A DNA stretch of 64,000 nt, from contig JACQAP010000017.1 of NCBI GenBank assembly GCA_016194905.1, positions 1 to 64,000 on the forward strand, written 5' to 3'. Shown in pieces: positions 51,103 to 60,385 of the stretch (position 1 is its first letter; each line of letters starts with the position of its first letter). Source of the DNA: Betaproteobacteria bacterium. Its GTDB lineage: Bacteria; Pseudomonadota; Gammaproteobacteria; Burkholderiales; JACQAP01. The notes beneath the pieces are model-generated. The model was not told where the DNA came from. It saw only the letters and a program-made list of their open reading frames with translations, and made no database searches. The translations under genes and the position numbers were made by a program.

Positions 51103-51992
51103 CGCAATACCCAATCGCGCAATCGGCGCAGCAAGCCGCGCTCGCCACCAGGCGCGAAGGCATACTCGATGGTCGTCGACCTGCCGGCCCGCAGATCGAC
51201 GCTGGTGCGGAACGGTATTTCACCTTTTCTTCTCAGTTCTATCGTGTGCTGTCCGGGTTCGACCCGAAGACTTGCGAGCGGCGGGCTTTTTCCCCTTGCC
51301 ACGCCGTCCACGAAGATATCGCCATCGGGATAGATGTCGAGTGCGAGCGTGGCCGGCTGGCCGACACGCCACTCATGGCGAATGTTCTCGTGGAAGTACA
51401 CCAGTACGGCAAAGATGCCGATCAGCACCACCGCGCCCACGGCGGCGAGGATCTTGCGGCGACGATGCGCGGAAGCCGGGTCCGGGGCGAACAGTTCATG
51501 CGTGCGCACATTGGCGTCGGTGAAGATGCCGGCCGGCCGAATGGAGATCGCACGGGCGGGGGAGGATTCCCCAAGGGCTTCGCGGAACGAGCGCGACACG
51601 AACAGGCGCGCCGGACCCGCAAAATGCGCGATTGCCGACGCGGTGCCGACGGCATCGCCGATCAGGCCTTGATGTCCGCTATCGTCCGGGGCGAGACGGA
51701 TCGCGCCATGGTTGATGGCCACCGCCATGGAAACGCCGGCGGCCGACGCGCTCATGCAACGTTGCGCAATGTCGAGCGCGGCCGCCGGATTGCCCAGCAC
51801 GGCGATCGCCATGCCGTCGGGCGCGTCGAGAATGATCCGGATCTGCAAGGGAATGCGTATCAGCGCCACCGCAAGTGCGGATTCGAGCTGCGCGCGCAGA
51901 CGCGCCTGCTCCGGCACCGGCCGGCGTGCGAACTCCGTAATGCGGATGAATACTACACTGGCGAGCGTAGGCAGGGAACCGGGATCGTTCAC
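51099..51992 (-). CDS. Cyclase-like (degenerate) membrane protein with PEGA domain
   Basis: This 297-residue protein starts at GTG 51992; no strong ribosome site is seen. Residues 10-150 resemble class III cyclase or its relatives (VVFIRITEFARRPVPEQARL, VAINHGAIRL, GDAVGTASAIAHFAGPARLF) but lack the catalytic metal Asp pair. One membrane helix follows (~181-200, ILAAVGAVVLIGIFAVLVYF), then a PEGA domain (DGDIFVDGVARGKSPPLASL, HTIELRRKGEIPF). It is likely a sensor or scaffold for the kinase encoded downstream with a four-base overlap. Confidence 0.75.
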   Translation of the reverse strand: MNDPGSLPTLASVVFIRITEFARRPVPEQARLRAQLESALAVALIRIPLQIRIILDAPDGMAIAVLGNPAAALDIAQRCMSASAAGVSMAVAINHGAIRLAPDDSGHQGLIGDAVGTASAIAHFAGPARLFVSRSFREALGESSPARAISIRPAGIFTDANVRTHELFAPDPASAHRRRKILAAVGAVVLIGIFAVLVYFHENIRHEWRVGQPATLALDIYPDGDIFVDGVARGKSPPLASLRVEPGQHTIELRRKGEIPFRTSVDLRAGRSTTIEYAFAPGGERGLLRRLRDWVLR

Positions 51993-52137
51993 GTTGGCGG
52001 TCGAAGGGTGGGTAAACGCAAGATTTTACACGCGTAGAAAAGGGGAGAGGGACGCGGTGAGAGGGAAGAAGGGAAAACGGGAGTGGAACGACAACGACCG
52101 GTCCGCAGGTGAGGTGGTGAGGCTGGGGATTTTCCAG

Positions 52138-52276
52138 ATAGGCCAGGCGTTCGCGTGCGACGGTAATTGGCGGCGCGGTTCGCGGCCGAGAGTGCGACCG
52201 GTACGAATTCGCCATTCGAGGTCGAATCGAGTTTGATCGGCAACCGTGCGCCTTCGGGATCTATGCGATGCTTCAT
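52138..52276 (-). pseudogene. 5' fragment of an amidohydrolase-family gene
   Basis: The frame gives MKHRIDPEGARLPIKLDSTS, then NGEFVPVALSAANRAAN. This is the conserved N-terminal segment of a group of large amidohydrolases in proteobacteria. The expected Tat signal and barrel do not follow; the frame changes near 52150. It lies divergently upstream of an intact Tat amidohydrolase gene of a different type. Confidence 0.45.
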
Positions 52277-52392
52277 GCCCTCGGTATAGACTGGGCGGAT
52301 TCGCATCGCGATGCGCAGGTGTAGCAGGTCATTGCGTTCTCGCACTACAATAATTCCCGGGCCACGTGGCTTGTGCAGCGAAGGGTAAGACC

Positions 52393-53355
52393 ATGACGAA
52401 CGATGAGATCGACCGCCGCACTTTCATCAAGAACGCCGGGCTGGCGGCCCTGGTGGCGGCAGGCGGTCTTGCCCTGAAGGAATCCCGCGCCGAAGAACAT
52501 CGCGTGCCTTTTTCTTCCGGCACTGCGGCGCCGAAGCTCAAAGCGCCGGCCAATGCGTGCGATTGCCACATGCACTTCTATGACGACCGTTTTCCTCTTG
52601 CTCCGACAGCTACGCTGCGACCGCCCAATTCGACAATCGAAGACTACGGGCTGCTCCAGAAGCGCATCGGCACTTCGCGTACCGTCATCGTCACGCCGTC
52701 GACTTACGGCACCGACAACCGTCCTTCGCTCGAGGCCGCAGCAAAGCTCGGCTTGAGCGCGCGCGTGGTGGCGGTGGTCGACGACACCGTGACGGATGCC
52801 GAGCTGAAGCGGCTCGCGGATCTTGGCGTCTGCGGCATCCGCTTCAATCTGGTACAGAAGGGCGCGACTTCGCTGGAGATGATGGAGCCGCTGGCGAATC
52901 GCGTAAACGATCTCGGCTGGCATGTGCAGATCCACATGCTGGGCGACCAGATCGTGCAGATCGAGGATCTGCTGCTGCGGCTGCCGGCCCCGATCGTGTT
53001 CGATCACCTGGGGCGTGTTCCGCAGCCCGCGGGTATCGATCATCCGTCGTATCGCGTCATCCTGGGGCTGGTCGACAAGGGGCGGGCGTGGGTGAAAGTA
53101 TCGGGTGCCTACCATGATACGAAGGTCGGGCCGCCGAGCTATGCGGATACCGGCGCCGTCGGAAAAGCGTTCGTCGAGGCTGCGCCGGAACGCATGGTCT
53201 GGGGCAGCGACTGGCCGCACCCGACGGTAAAGGAAATCGCAAGCAAGCCCGACGACGCGATCCTGTTCGATCTTCTTGCCGACTGGGCGCCTGACGAACG
53301 CACATTGCGCAAGGTGCTGGTCGAAAATCCGGCTACGCTGTACGGGTTCGAATAA
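52393..53355 (+). CDS. Tat-exported amidohydrolase (amidohydro_2 family)
   Basis: This 320-residue protein has a Tat signal (DRRTFIKNAGLAALVAAGG). The amidohydrolase_2 metal motifs are CDCHMHFYD (HxH near residue 58-60), WHVQIHMLG, VFDHLGRVP and VWGSDWPHP. The fold is that of the 2-pyrone-4,6-dicarboxylate hydrolase/decarboxylase-like superfamily and related lactonases. Substrate unknown, acting in the periplasm. Confidence 0.88.
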   Translation: MTNDEIDRRTFIKNAGLAALVAAGGLALKESRAEEHRVPFSSGTAAPKLKAPANACDCHMHFYDDRFPLAPTATLRPPNSTIEDYGLLQKRIGTSRTVIVTPSTYGTDNRPSLEAAAKLGLSARVVAVVDDTVTDAELKRLADLGVCGIRFNLVQKGATSLEMMEPLANRVNDLGWHVQIHMLGDQIVQIEDLLLRLPAPIVFDHLGRVPQPAGIDHPSYRVILGLVDKGRAWVKVSGAYHDTKVGPPSYADTGAVGKAFVEAAPERMVWGSDWPHPTVKEIASKPDDAILFDLLADWAPDERTLRKVLVENPATLYGFE

Positions 53356-53491
53356 GAACGGGGGCTCGGGACTGGGCAAGAGCGAGACCGCCGCCGCTTT
53401 TCGGCTGCGCAAAAGCGCAATTTCAAGCTAAAGTTCACTATTGCTATGCCGATTTGTTTTTGAGGCAAGAGTGAGGAGTCGTCAATTGAGT

Positions 53492-54010
53492 ATGAGATCG
53501 TTGAAGACCGAAACAATGTTCGTTGCCGCCGCCTTTGCGCTGGTGCTGCAACTCGCCGCCCCGGGAGCGATGGCGGCGGATCTCCTTGCCCAGGCCAAAC
53601 AACTTGCATTGCCCGCGCATGCCTACCCGGAAATGACGCAGATCAACGACCATGTCGCGGTGTTGATCACGCGCATGGAGGCGAATACCAATCAGTTGAA
53701 GGAGTATCGCAGGGCGCGCATCCGCGCCACGGACAGGCGCTACTCCGCGCTGACCCGGGAGTTCAATCAATCGCGCAGTCGTTTGAGCGAACTCGAGCGC
53801 AAGCTGGACAAGGCCCCGTCGCTCGATGTAAACCGGTTTCCTGCGCCCGCGGGTAGCGACCGGGGCAGCTCATCGTCCGACGTCCGTGAACGGGCAATGG
53901 CTGGGGAGATTAAGAAATACGATCACGCCAAGGCGTTGCTGAAGCAAAGCCTCAAGACCCTCTCCGATCACTACGATCAGCAACTGCGGGAAATCGCCAA
54001 GCTGAGATGA
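53492..54010 (+). CDS. Exported coiled-coil hypothetical protein
   Basis: Starts at ATG 53492 (or 53516). Signal peptide around residues 8-31 (VAAAFALVLQLAAPGAMAAD). The ~140-residue mature part is a long helix-rich, charged protein (VLITRMEANTNQLKEYRRAR, EFNQSRSRLSELERKLDKA) that likely forms a coiled coil in the periplasm. No family recognised. Confidence 0.65.
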   Translation: MRSLKTETMFVAAAFALVLQLAAPGAMAADLLAQAKQLALPAHAYPEMTQINDHVAVLITRMEANTNQLKEYRRARIRATDRRYSALTREFNQSRSRLSELERKLDKAPSLDVNRFPAPAGSDRGSSSSDVRERAMAGEIKKYDHAKALLKQSLKTLSDHYDQQLREIAKLR

Positions 54011-54090
54011 ACTGGCGCGGGTCAATCGTAAAGGCTCGAGGCACTGGGCATTCGCCACCAATTACTAGTCACCAGTTGCCAGTCACCGAT

Positions 54091-54678
54091 TCATTTATCT
54101 TCCCGGATCGCCTCGACCGATATCACGAGCCGCACGTCGTCGCTGACCATCGACGAATATTTGTCCAGCCCGAAATCCGACCGCTTCAAAGTCGTCTGGA
54201 GGTCGCCGCCGCAGACGAAGCGATCCAGCACCATGATCTTGACCTGCTTGCAGACGAAGTGATCGGCGGTCAGATACACCGGTTTGGTCACGCCATGAAT
54301 CGTCAGTTCGCCGTCGAATTCCGACGGCACGCCGTCCCTGAACTTCACGGCGCGGCCGGCGAAGCGGGCCGTCTTGTACCTGGCGACGTTGAAGAACATT
54401 TCGTCGCTGAGCACGGCATCGAGTTTTTTTACACCGGTATCGATCGAGCGCGGATCGAGGTCCACGGTGACTTCCGCGGTCTGTTTGTCTGCATCCAGTG
54501 TCGCGCTTCCCTTGATGACGCCCATTCGGCCGCGCACGGAGGAAACGCCGGTATGCACGACGGCGAAATGCGCAAACGTGTGGTCGGGGTCTATCCTGTA
54601 ACGATCGGCTGCCGACGCATGGCCACTGGCAAGCGCGGCGAAAAAAAAGCCGAACACGAGAGAAACAAGTTTCATCAC
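54091..54678 (-). CDS. YceI-family periplasmic lipid-binding protein
   Basis: This 195-residue protein has a signal peptide (LVSLVFGFFFAALASGHASA). The YceI beta-barrel motifs follow: YRIDPDHTFAHFAVVHTG, SVRGRMGVIKGSATLD, AEVTVDLDPRSIDTGV, YKTARFAGRAVK and GELTIHGVTKPV. YceI proteins bind polyisoprenoid lipids. Two Met codons in a row start it. Confidence 0.94.
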   Translation of the reverse strand: MMKLVSLVFGFFFAALASGHASAADRYRIDPDHTFAHFAVVHTGVSSVRGRMGVIKGSATLDADKQTAEVTVDLDPRSIDTGVKKLDAVLSDEMFFNVARYKTARFAGRAVKFRDGVPSEFDGELTIHGVTKPVYLTADHFVCKQVKIMVLDRFVCGGDLQTTLKRSDFGLDKYSSMVSDDVRLVISVEAIREDK

Positions 54679-54875
54679 AACCTCCGAATATCCGCGTTGT
54701 CGAATCCGGGCGCCGATGCCCGGCCAGGCTGCCGGATCGTCGCGTTTCCTGCATTATCGCCATGTCACGGCCTGTCGCGCCATCGAACGATTTCCGCCAA
54801 ACGGTGGGCGGGCTGCTAACATCGCCGGACCGGGTGTGCGTCGATCGCGCCCGACACTATTCCGGAGGACAAGTC

Positions 54876-55232
54876 ATGCATCCGAAAGCCAGGTACGTCT
54901 TCACCGCCAGTCTCGACATCGATCCCGCCAAGGAAGCTCTCTTCAACGAAATCTACGACGCAGAGCACGTGCCATTCCTGCTCAAGGTGCCGGGGGTGCT
55001 GTCGGCAACCCGCGTGACGTCCGAACCGGGTGCGTCCATGAGGATAGACGGACAAAAAAAGCCGCTGGTCGCGGAAGGCGAGCCGAAATACAGTGCCATC
55101 TACGAGCTCGAAAGCGCTGAAGTGCTGCTAAGCGACGCCTGGGAAAAGGCCGTGGACCAGGGGCGCTGGCCGAAGGAAATTCGCCCTTACATTCGCGCCC
55201 GGCGGCATACGCTCAAAAAAGTCATGCGCTGA
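54876..55232 (+). CDS. EthD/dimeric alpha-beta barrel-like protein
   Basis: ATG 54876 follows GGAGGA. This 118-residue protein has FTASLDIDPAKEALFNEIYD, AEHVPFLLKVPGVLSATRV and YSAIYELESAEVL. This is the pattern of EthD-like ferredoxin-fold proteins; a catalytic role is not evident. Single gene. Confidence 0.7.
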   Translation: MHPKARYVFTASLDIDPAKEALFNEIYDAEHVPFLLKVPGVLSATRVTSEPGASMRIDGQKKPLVAEGEPKYSAIYELESAEVLLSDAWEKAVDQGRWPKEIRPYIRARRHTLKKVMR

Positions 55233-55329
55233 ATTACGGCGATCCGGCCGTCACGGCGGGCGCGCCAGAACTTCGCCGTGGCGCAGTTGCCAAACCGGCA
55301 CATCCCGCTTTTTTGCGGAAGGAGGCTCC

Positions 55330-55758
55330 ATGATTCGCACGCTTTTTATTGCCGGCTCCATGTTTGTATCGGCACTCGCCAGTGCCGCGCCCACGGTGGA
55401 TACGCCGGGCAACAGGCTGGATGCCGCCAACCACCTGTTCGAGCTTCCGGCTTATCGCCTGATCGCGACGCGCCAGCTCTATGAATCGCTCAATTCCCTG
55501 CCCGCCGAACAGCACAAGCGCGCGGTGGCCGCCTTGTCCGACCCGGCTGTCATGGCATCGCTGCGCGGCGTCATTTCGCGCAGCATGGCGCAGACTTTCT
55601 CCACTGCGGAACTGGAACATCTCGCCCGTTTCCTCCAGGCCGACGTAGCGCGCAGCATGATCGATAAGACGCAGAGCTTCCAGTCCATCCTGACGAAAGA
55701 ATTGCTGACGGCATCGGTCAGCGATCCGGAGCTGGTAAGGATTCTTATCGGAAGATAG
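55330..55758 (+). CDS. Exported DUF2059-like helical protein
   Basis: This 142-residue protein starts behind GGAGG. Signal peptide MIRTLFIAGSMFVSALASAA. The mature part is all-helical (LDAANHLFELPAYRLIATRQ, FSTAELEHLARFLQADVARS), resembling the DUF2059 family with its ELxxxxxFY-like helix. Function unknown. Confidence 0.65.
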   Translation: MIRTLFIAGSMFVSALASAAPTVDTPGNRLDAANHLFELPAYRLIATRQLYESLNSLPAEQHKRAVAALSDPAVMASLRGVISRSMAQTFSTAELEHLARFLQADVARSMIDKTQSFQSILTKELLTASVSDPELVRILIGR

Positions 55759-55818
55759 AAAATGATGGGGCGCCGTAACAACGCCGAGAACACACCTCTC
55801 AATGGAATTCAGGCGGTT

Positions 55819-56622
55819 TCAGATCTCGACGACCAGCGTCGGATCGAACCACCTGTTCTCGGTGGTCACCTGCAGCCGCGTGTCCGCAGCCCGCTGTTCG
55901 CGCCAGTTTGATGTCCTGTAACCCATCGGGTTGGCGAGCACACGTGTGCCATGGACGGCGAAGTCGAAGCTGTCGTGAGTGTGGCCGTGAAACCACAGGG
56001 CTGACTTTCCCATCAGCCGGGTCAGGTCCGATACGAACGCGGCATTGGCGAGGCTGCCGGCCCATCGCGGATGGACGCTGTTCGGATGAGGCGCATGGTG
56101 GGTGACAACCACAGTCTTTCCCGCAAAGGGCTTTTCCAGCCTGTCCCGCAGGAAGGATACGGCGACTCGATGCAGTTCGATTGTCTGTTGCGGCGTAAGC
56201 CATCCGCCTCCCATGCGGATTTTGCGGAAGTCCACCACATGTTTCAGCGACTCGGCGATGACCGGTTCCATCTTCTCCCGGCCGAACAATTCGAAGTCGG
56301 TCCATAGCGTGCTGCCGAGAAAGCGCACGCCGTCGATGGTCAGTTCGTCGTTGTCCAGCACCTGTACGTTCGCGCTGCGTTGGGCTCGCGCTTTCAATGC
56401 CGCGGCGGCCGCCTGAAGTTCGGCGTCGTAGTACTCGTGGTTGCCCGGAACGTAAAGCACAGTCCGGTCCGGAAAGGTTTTCTCGGCCCAGTCGATGGCC
56501 CGCGTGCCGTTGTCGATGTCGCCCGCCAACACCACCACCTCAGCGCTGATGGCCGGCAGCACGAACGGCGGATGCCGGTGCGAATGCTCCAGGTGCAAAT
56601 CCGAGAAAAGCTGGATTCTCAT
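55819..56622 (-). CDS. Cytoplasmic calcineurin-like metallophosphoesterase
   Basis: The start at 56622 gives the usual core opening MRIQLFSDLHLEHS (D8, H10). Then VVVLAGDIDNGT (D36), VPGNHEYYD (N, H), VVVTHHAPHPNSV and FHGHTHDSFDF. This is a full metal site, 267 residues. No signal peptide, so it is cytoplasmic; the phosphodiester substrate is unknown. An upstream ATG (56658) could add 12 residues. Confidence 0.88.
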   Translation of the reverse strand: MRIQLFSDLHLEHSHRHPPFVLPAISAEVVVLAGDIDNGTRAIDWAEKTFPDRTVLYVPGNHEYYDAELQAAAAALKARAQRSANVQVLDNDELTIDGVRFLGSTLWTDFELFGREKMEPVIAESLKHVVDFRKIRMGGGWLTPQQTIELHRVAVSFLRDRLEKPFAGKTVVVTHHAPHPNSVHPRWAGSLANAAFVSDLTRLMGKSALWFHGHTHDSFDFAVHGTRVLANPMGYRTSNWREQRAADTRLQVTTENRWFDPTLVVEI

Positions 56623-56889
56623 GTCGTCAGTCGGGCCGCGGGCGAAGAACTCGTGCATTCTAGAACGTCCCGATGGGCTTGACTGGATCGCCGGCCTTCC
56701 AGAGGGGATGAAACTGGCAGACAATTCCGCATGATGTGGGTGTAAGAGGCAGAGGATGCCGGGACGGGAAAAAGCTCTGTGCATCGGTTCCATAACATAC
56801 TGCTGGCGGGAAGCCGGATGCCATTGTTGCCGGGCATCGACCGCCGTCCTGTTCGCTCAGGCACGGTGGTTTCGAAGGAAGAGGTGTCA

Positions 56890-59277
56890 GTGAGAGCGTT
56901 GTGGGCGCGCAAGCGCCGGTTGATTGCCCCGGTTGCGGCAGCCTGCCTTGCGGCGGGCGGCCTCGCCTTATCCGCCATTGCGGCGGCGGAGCCGACCAGT
57001 GCGCCGCTGTTTGTCGATCTCACGCCGGGGGAAAAAAAATGGCTGGCGGCGCATCCGGTCATTCGCATCGGTGCCGAGACTAATTATGCGCCCTACGAAT
57101 TCCAGGACAGCCGCGGGCATTTCGTCGGAGTCGTCGCCGACTATCTCGACATCATCCGCTACAAGCTCGGAACCCGTTTTCAGGTGACCCAGCTCCCGGA
57201 CTTCGGAACCGTGGAATACAAGCTTCGAAAAAAGGAACTCGACGTCGTCCTCGCGGTGGCGAGTTCGGCGGACCGGGAGGAGTTCCTCAATTTCACCAAG
57301 CCCTACCTGCGCTACGTCAACGTCATCGTCACCCGCGATGACTACAGTTTCGTTTCCGGCCTGAAGGATTTCCAGGAAAACCGGGTCGCGGTCGTCGAGG
57401 GACACTCTTCGAAACAACTCACGGCGAGGGTGTATCCGAACTTCAACGTGACGGCCTATTCCAACCTGCTGGACGGCCTGATGGCTGTATCGACCGGAAA
57501 AACGGACGGGCTGGTGGACGACATTTTCCCGATCGTGTACATGATCAGATATCGACAGATCAGCAATCTGAAAATTGCCACCGCGGTCGAGAAAGCGCTG
57601 CAGCCGCTGGGTTTCTCCGTCGGCGTACGCAAGGACTGGCCGGAACTGGTGGGCATCCTGGACAAGGTGCTGGTTACCATCAGCCACGAGGAGCAGCGGG
57701 AGATTTCACAGAAGTGGCTGTCTGTTCGCTATGAAGACAAGGTCGACTACCGCGCCATCTGGACTTCCGTGGCGGTGTTCTCGGCAATTCTGCTGGCGGG
57801 GGTGTTCTACATCCGTCAGCTCAGCACACAGCGCAAAGCCCTTCTTGCCGCGCGTGCCGAAGCGGAAGCCGCGAACCGGTCAAAGGATCAGTTCCTCGCC
57901 AACATGAGCCATGAGTTGCGCACGCCGCTGCATGCCATCCTCGGCTACGCCGACCTGGTGCGCGGAGGCGCCCTGCCCGAACCGTCGCGCCAGGAGGCGC
58001 TTTCCACGATCGCCACCAGCGGCCGCTACCTGCTCTCGCTGATCAACGATCTGCTCGATCTGTCCCGCATCCGCTCCGGTCATCTGGAGCTGAATCCGGC
58101 ACCGCTTCAACTCACTGCGTTGCTCGAGGAAATCGCGGCGATGGTCCGGGTCGAGGCGCACAGGAAAGGACTGGATTTTGTTCTGGACGCACCCACCGGC
58201 CTGCCGGAAATGGTCGAGGCGGACGGCAAACGCCTGCGCCAGATTTTGCTCAACCTGCTTGGTAACGCGATCAAGTTCACCGATTCGGGAGGTGTGACGC
58301 TGGGCGTGCAGTGTGTGCCGGCGGAAAGCGGAAAAGTCGAGTTGCGCGTGTCGGTGCAGGACACCGGCGTCGGCATTTCGGCAAAGGACACGACCCGCAT
58401 CTTCGCGCCATTCGAGCAGGCGGAAGAGGGGCAAAAGCAGGAGTCGGGTGTCGGGCTCGGGCTTGCCATCACTCGTGAGCTCGCGCGCCTGATGGGGGGC
58501 GATGTCGGAGTCGACAGCCGGCCGGGGCGCGGCAGTCAATTCCGTTTCACCGTGAAACTGCCCGTGGTTCAGGCACGGCAGGATGCAATCCCGGCGAGCG
58601 ATTCCGTAGTCGGCTATCGGGGGGCGCGCCGGTCCATTCTGGTCGTGGACGACCAGGAAGAGAATCGCCGGCTGCTGCAACAGTTGTTGGAACCGCTGGG
58701 GTTCGGCGTGATGCTCGCCGGCGGTGGAAAGGAAGCGGTTGCGAGCGCCCGCGCAAACCACCCGCATCTGATCGTGATGGACCTGCGCATGCCGGGAATG
58801 GATGGCGTGGAGGCGGCCCGCACCATCCGCAGTACGCCCGGACTGGAGAACATTTTCATTGTCGCCGCCTCCGCCAGCAGTGCAGACCTCGAACGTGCCG
58901 AAGCGGATCCGGAAACTTTCGTGACCTGCCTGCGCAAACCGTTTCAGACCAGGGACCTGCTGGACGCAATCCAGCGTCCTCTTGCATTGAGCTGGTGCTA
59001 CGCCGATGCGGGGGTGGCGGCCGGCGCCGATACCGGGGACGTGCAAACCGATGCCATTGCCCCTCCCCGCGCCATGATCGAGGAACTTCTCGACCTGACG
59101 CGCGTGGGCAAGTTGGTGCGCGTGGAGCAGATTGCGCTCGAACTCGAGCAGCGGGACGCACGTTACGGCCCGTTTGGCCGGCGCCTGTACGCGCTGGCTC
59201 GCGGCTTCGAGGAGGAGCGTCTGGTCGCGATGCTGGAGGACTGCATTGGAACAGGTCGCGATGACGTTGACGGCTGA
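56890..59277 (+). CDS. Hybrid sensor histidine kinase with periplasmic SBP_bac_3 domain (BvgS-like)
   Basis: GTG 56890 is chosen because AAGGAAGAGG is five bases upstream and a signal/anchor follows (LIAPVAAACLAAGGLALSAI); an open frame continues upstream to 56779. The 795-residue protein has an SBP_bac_3 domain (~45-280: IGAETNYAPYEFQDSRGHFV), a membrane helix (~295-315), a HisKA with phospho-His in NMSHELRTPLH, a HATPase (NLLGNAIKFTDSG, GVGLGLAITREL), and REC (ILVVDDQEENRRLLQ, VMDLRMPGMDG). A ~100-residue C-terminal tail follows. It senses a small solute in the periplasm. Confidence 0.9.
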   Translation: MRALWARKRRLIAPVAAACLAAGGLALSAIAAAEPTSAPLFVDLTPGEKKWLAAHPVIRIGAETNYAPYEFQDSRGHFVGVVADYLDIIRYKLGTRFQVTQLPDFGTVEYKLRKKELDVVLAVASSADREEFLNFTKPYLRYVNVIVTRDDYSFVSGLKDFQENRVAVVEGHSSKQLTARVYPNFNVTAYSNLLDGLMAVSTGKTDGLVDDIFPIVYMIRYRQISNLKIATAVEKALQPLGFSVGVRKDWPELVGILDKVLVTISHEEQREISQKWLSVRYEDKVDYRAIWTSVAVFSAILLAGVFYIRQLSTQRKALLAARAEAEAANRSKDQFLANMSHELRTPLHAILGYADLVRGGALPEPSRQEALSTIATSGRYLLSLINDLLDLSRIRSGHLELNPAPLQLTALLEEIAAMVRVEAHRKGLDFVLDAPTGLPEMVEADGKRLRQILLNLLGNAIKFTDSGGVTLGVQCVPAESGKVELRVSVQDTGVGISAKDTTRIFAPFEQAEEGQKQESGVGLGLAITRELARLMGGDVGVDSRPGRGSQFRFTVKLPVVQARQDAIPASDSVVGYRGARRSILVVDDQEENRRLLQQLLEPLGFGVMLAGGGKEAVASARANHPHLIVMDLRMPGMDGVEAARTIRSTPGLENIFIVAASASSADLERAEADPETFVTCLRKPFQTRDLLDAIQRPLALSWCYADAGVAAGADTGDVQTDAIAPPRAMIEELLDLTRVGKLVRVEQIALELEQRDARYGPFGRRLYALARGFEEERLVAMLEDCIGTGRDDVDG

Positions 59278-60385
59278 ACGTCGCGGGGCCACTTTGTTGA
59301 TCGTCGACGACAGGCCGCAGAACCTGCGGCTGATTTCGGACTTTCTCGCCGAACAGGGTTTCGAGCTGATGCTCACTCGCAGCGGCGCGCAGGCACTCGA
59401 GAAAATCGAACTGGCAATGCCGGACCTTGTTCTGCTCGACGTGACGATGCCGGAGATGGACGGCTTCGAAGTCTGCCGCCGGCTCAAGAACAATGCGCGC
59501 ACCGTTGCCCTTCCGGTGATCTTCATGACCGCGCTGGACGACACCGCCCACAAAGTCGAGGGCTTCAGACTCGGCGCCGTGGATTACATTACCAAGCCGA
59601 TTCAGCGCGAAGAGCTGCTGGCGCGGATCCAGCACCACCTGCAGTTGCACAGTCTGCAAAAGGAACTGCTTTCCAAGAGCGAGGACCTGGCCCAGAAGAA
59701 TGCGGAACTGGAGGCCTACGCCCACACCATTGCCCACAGCCTGAAGACGCCTCTGGCCGCCGCCAGTCGCTTCCTGGAGATCCTGCATAAATTCAAATCC
59801 GACGACCTGACCGCTGAGCAGCGGCATCTGGTGCAGCAGGCGTTCGGCGCGTTGGCCATGACGGGTGATGCAGTCGATGCCCTGCTTTTGCTGTCGACTG
59901 TAGCGCAGCAGAGCGTGGAACTGCATCCGCTGGAGATGGGTGCCCTGGTCGAGCAGGTCTTGAGCCAGCTCGCCGACCTGCAGGCGCGCACACGCGCCAG
60001 TCTCAAGTTGCCGAAGGCTTGGCCGCTTGCGTTAGGCTATGCACCGTGGGTGGGAGAAGTGTGGCTGAACTTGCTGAGCAATGCGCTCAAATACGGCGGT
60101 TCACCACCCGGTATCGAGCTGGGCGGCACGCCGCAAGGCTCGCATGTGCGCTTCTGGGTGCGCGACAACGGGCAGACGCTGTCGGAACAGGAACGCAAGC
60201 GCGTCTTCATTCCGTTCACTCGCTTGCATCAGGAGCGTGCCGCAGGGCATGGTCTTGGGCTTGCCACCGTTCAGCGCATCGTCTCGAAGCTGGGCGGCAA
60301 CGTGGGCGTCAGCGCCGGAACGCATGGGGGCAACGAGTTTTTCTTTGCGTTGCCGGCGGCACCGAAGGCCAGGCGAAAGCCATGA
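59261..60385 (+). CDS. Response regulator-histidine kinase (REC-HK)
   Basis: ATG 59261 overlaps the previous gene by 17 bases. The 374-residue protein has an N-terminal REC (LLIVDDRPQNLRLISDFLAE, LVLLDVTMPEMDG) and a coiled linker, then a HisKA-like helix with His in AHTIAHSLKTPLAAA. A HATPase follows (LNLLSNALKYGGS, GHGLGLATVQRIV). It has no membrane part. It likely takes the phosphate from the hybrid kinase and passes it on in the relay. Confidence 0.88.
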   Translation: MTLTAERRGATLLIVDDRPQNLRLISDFLAEQGFELMLTRSGAQALEKIELAMPDLVLLDVTMPEMDGFEVCRRLKNNARTVALPVIFMTALDDTAHKVEGFRLGAVDYITKPIQREELLARIQHHLQLHSLQKELLSKSEDLAQKNAELEAYAHTIAHSLKTPLAAASRFLEILHKFKSDDLTAEQRHLVQQAFGALAMTGDAVDALLLLSTVAQQSVELHPLEMGALVEQVLSQLADLQARTRASLKLPKAWPLALGYAPWVGEVWLNLLSNALKYGGSPPGIELGGTPQGSHVRFWVRDNGQTLSEQERKRVFIPFTRLHQERAAGHGLGLATVQRIVSKLGGNVGVSAGTHGGNEFFFALPAAPKARRKP

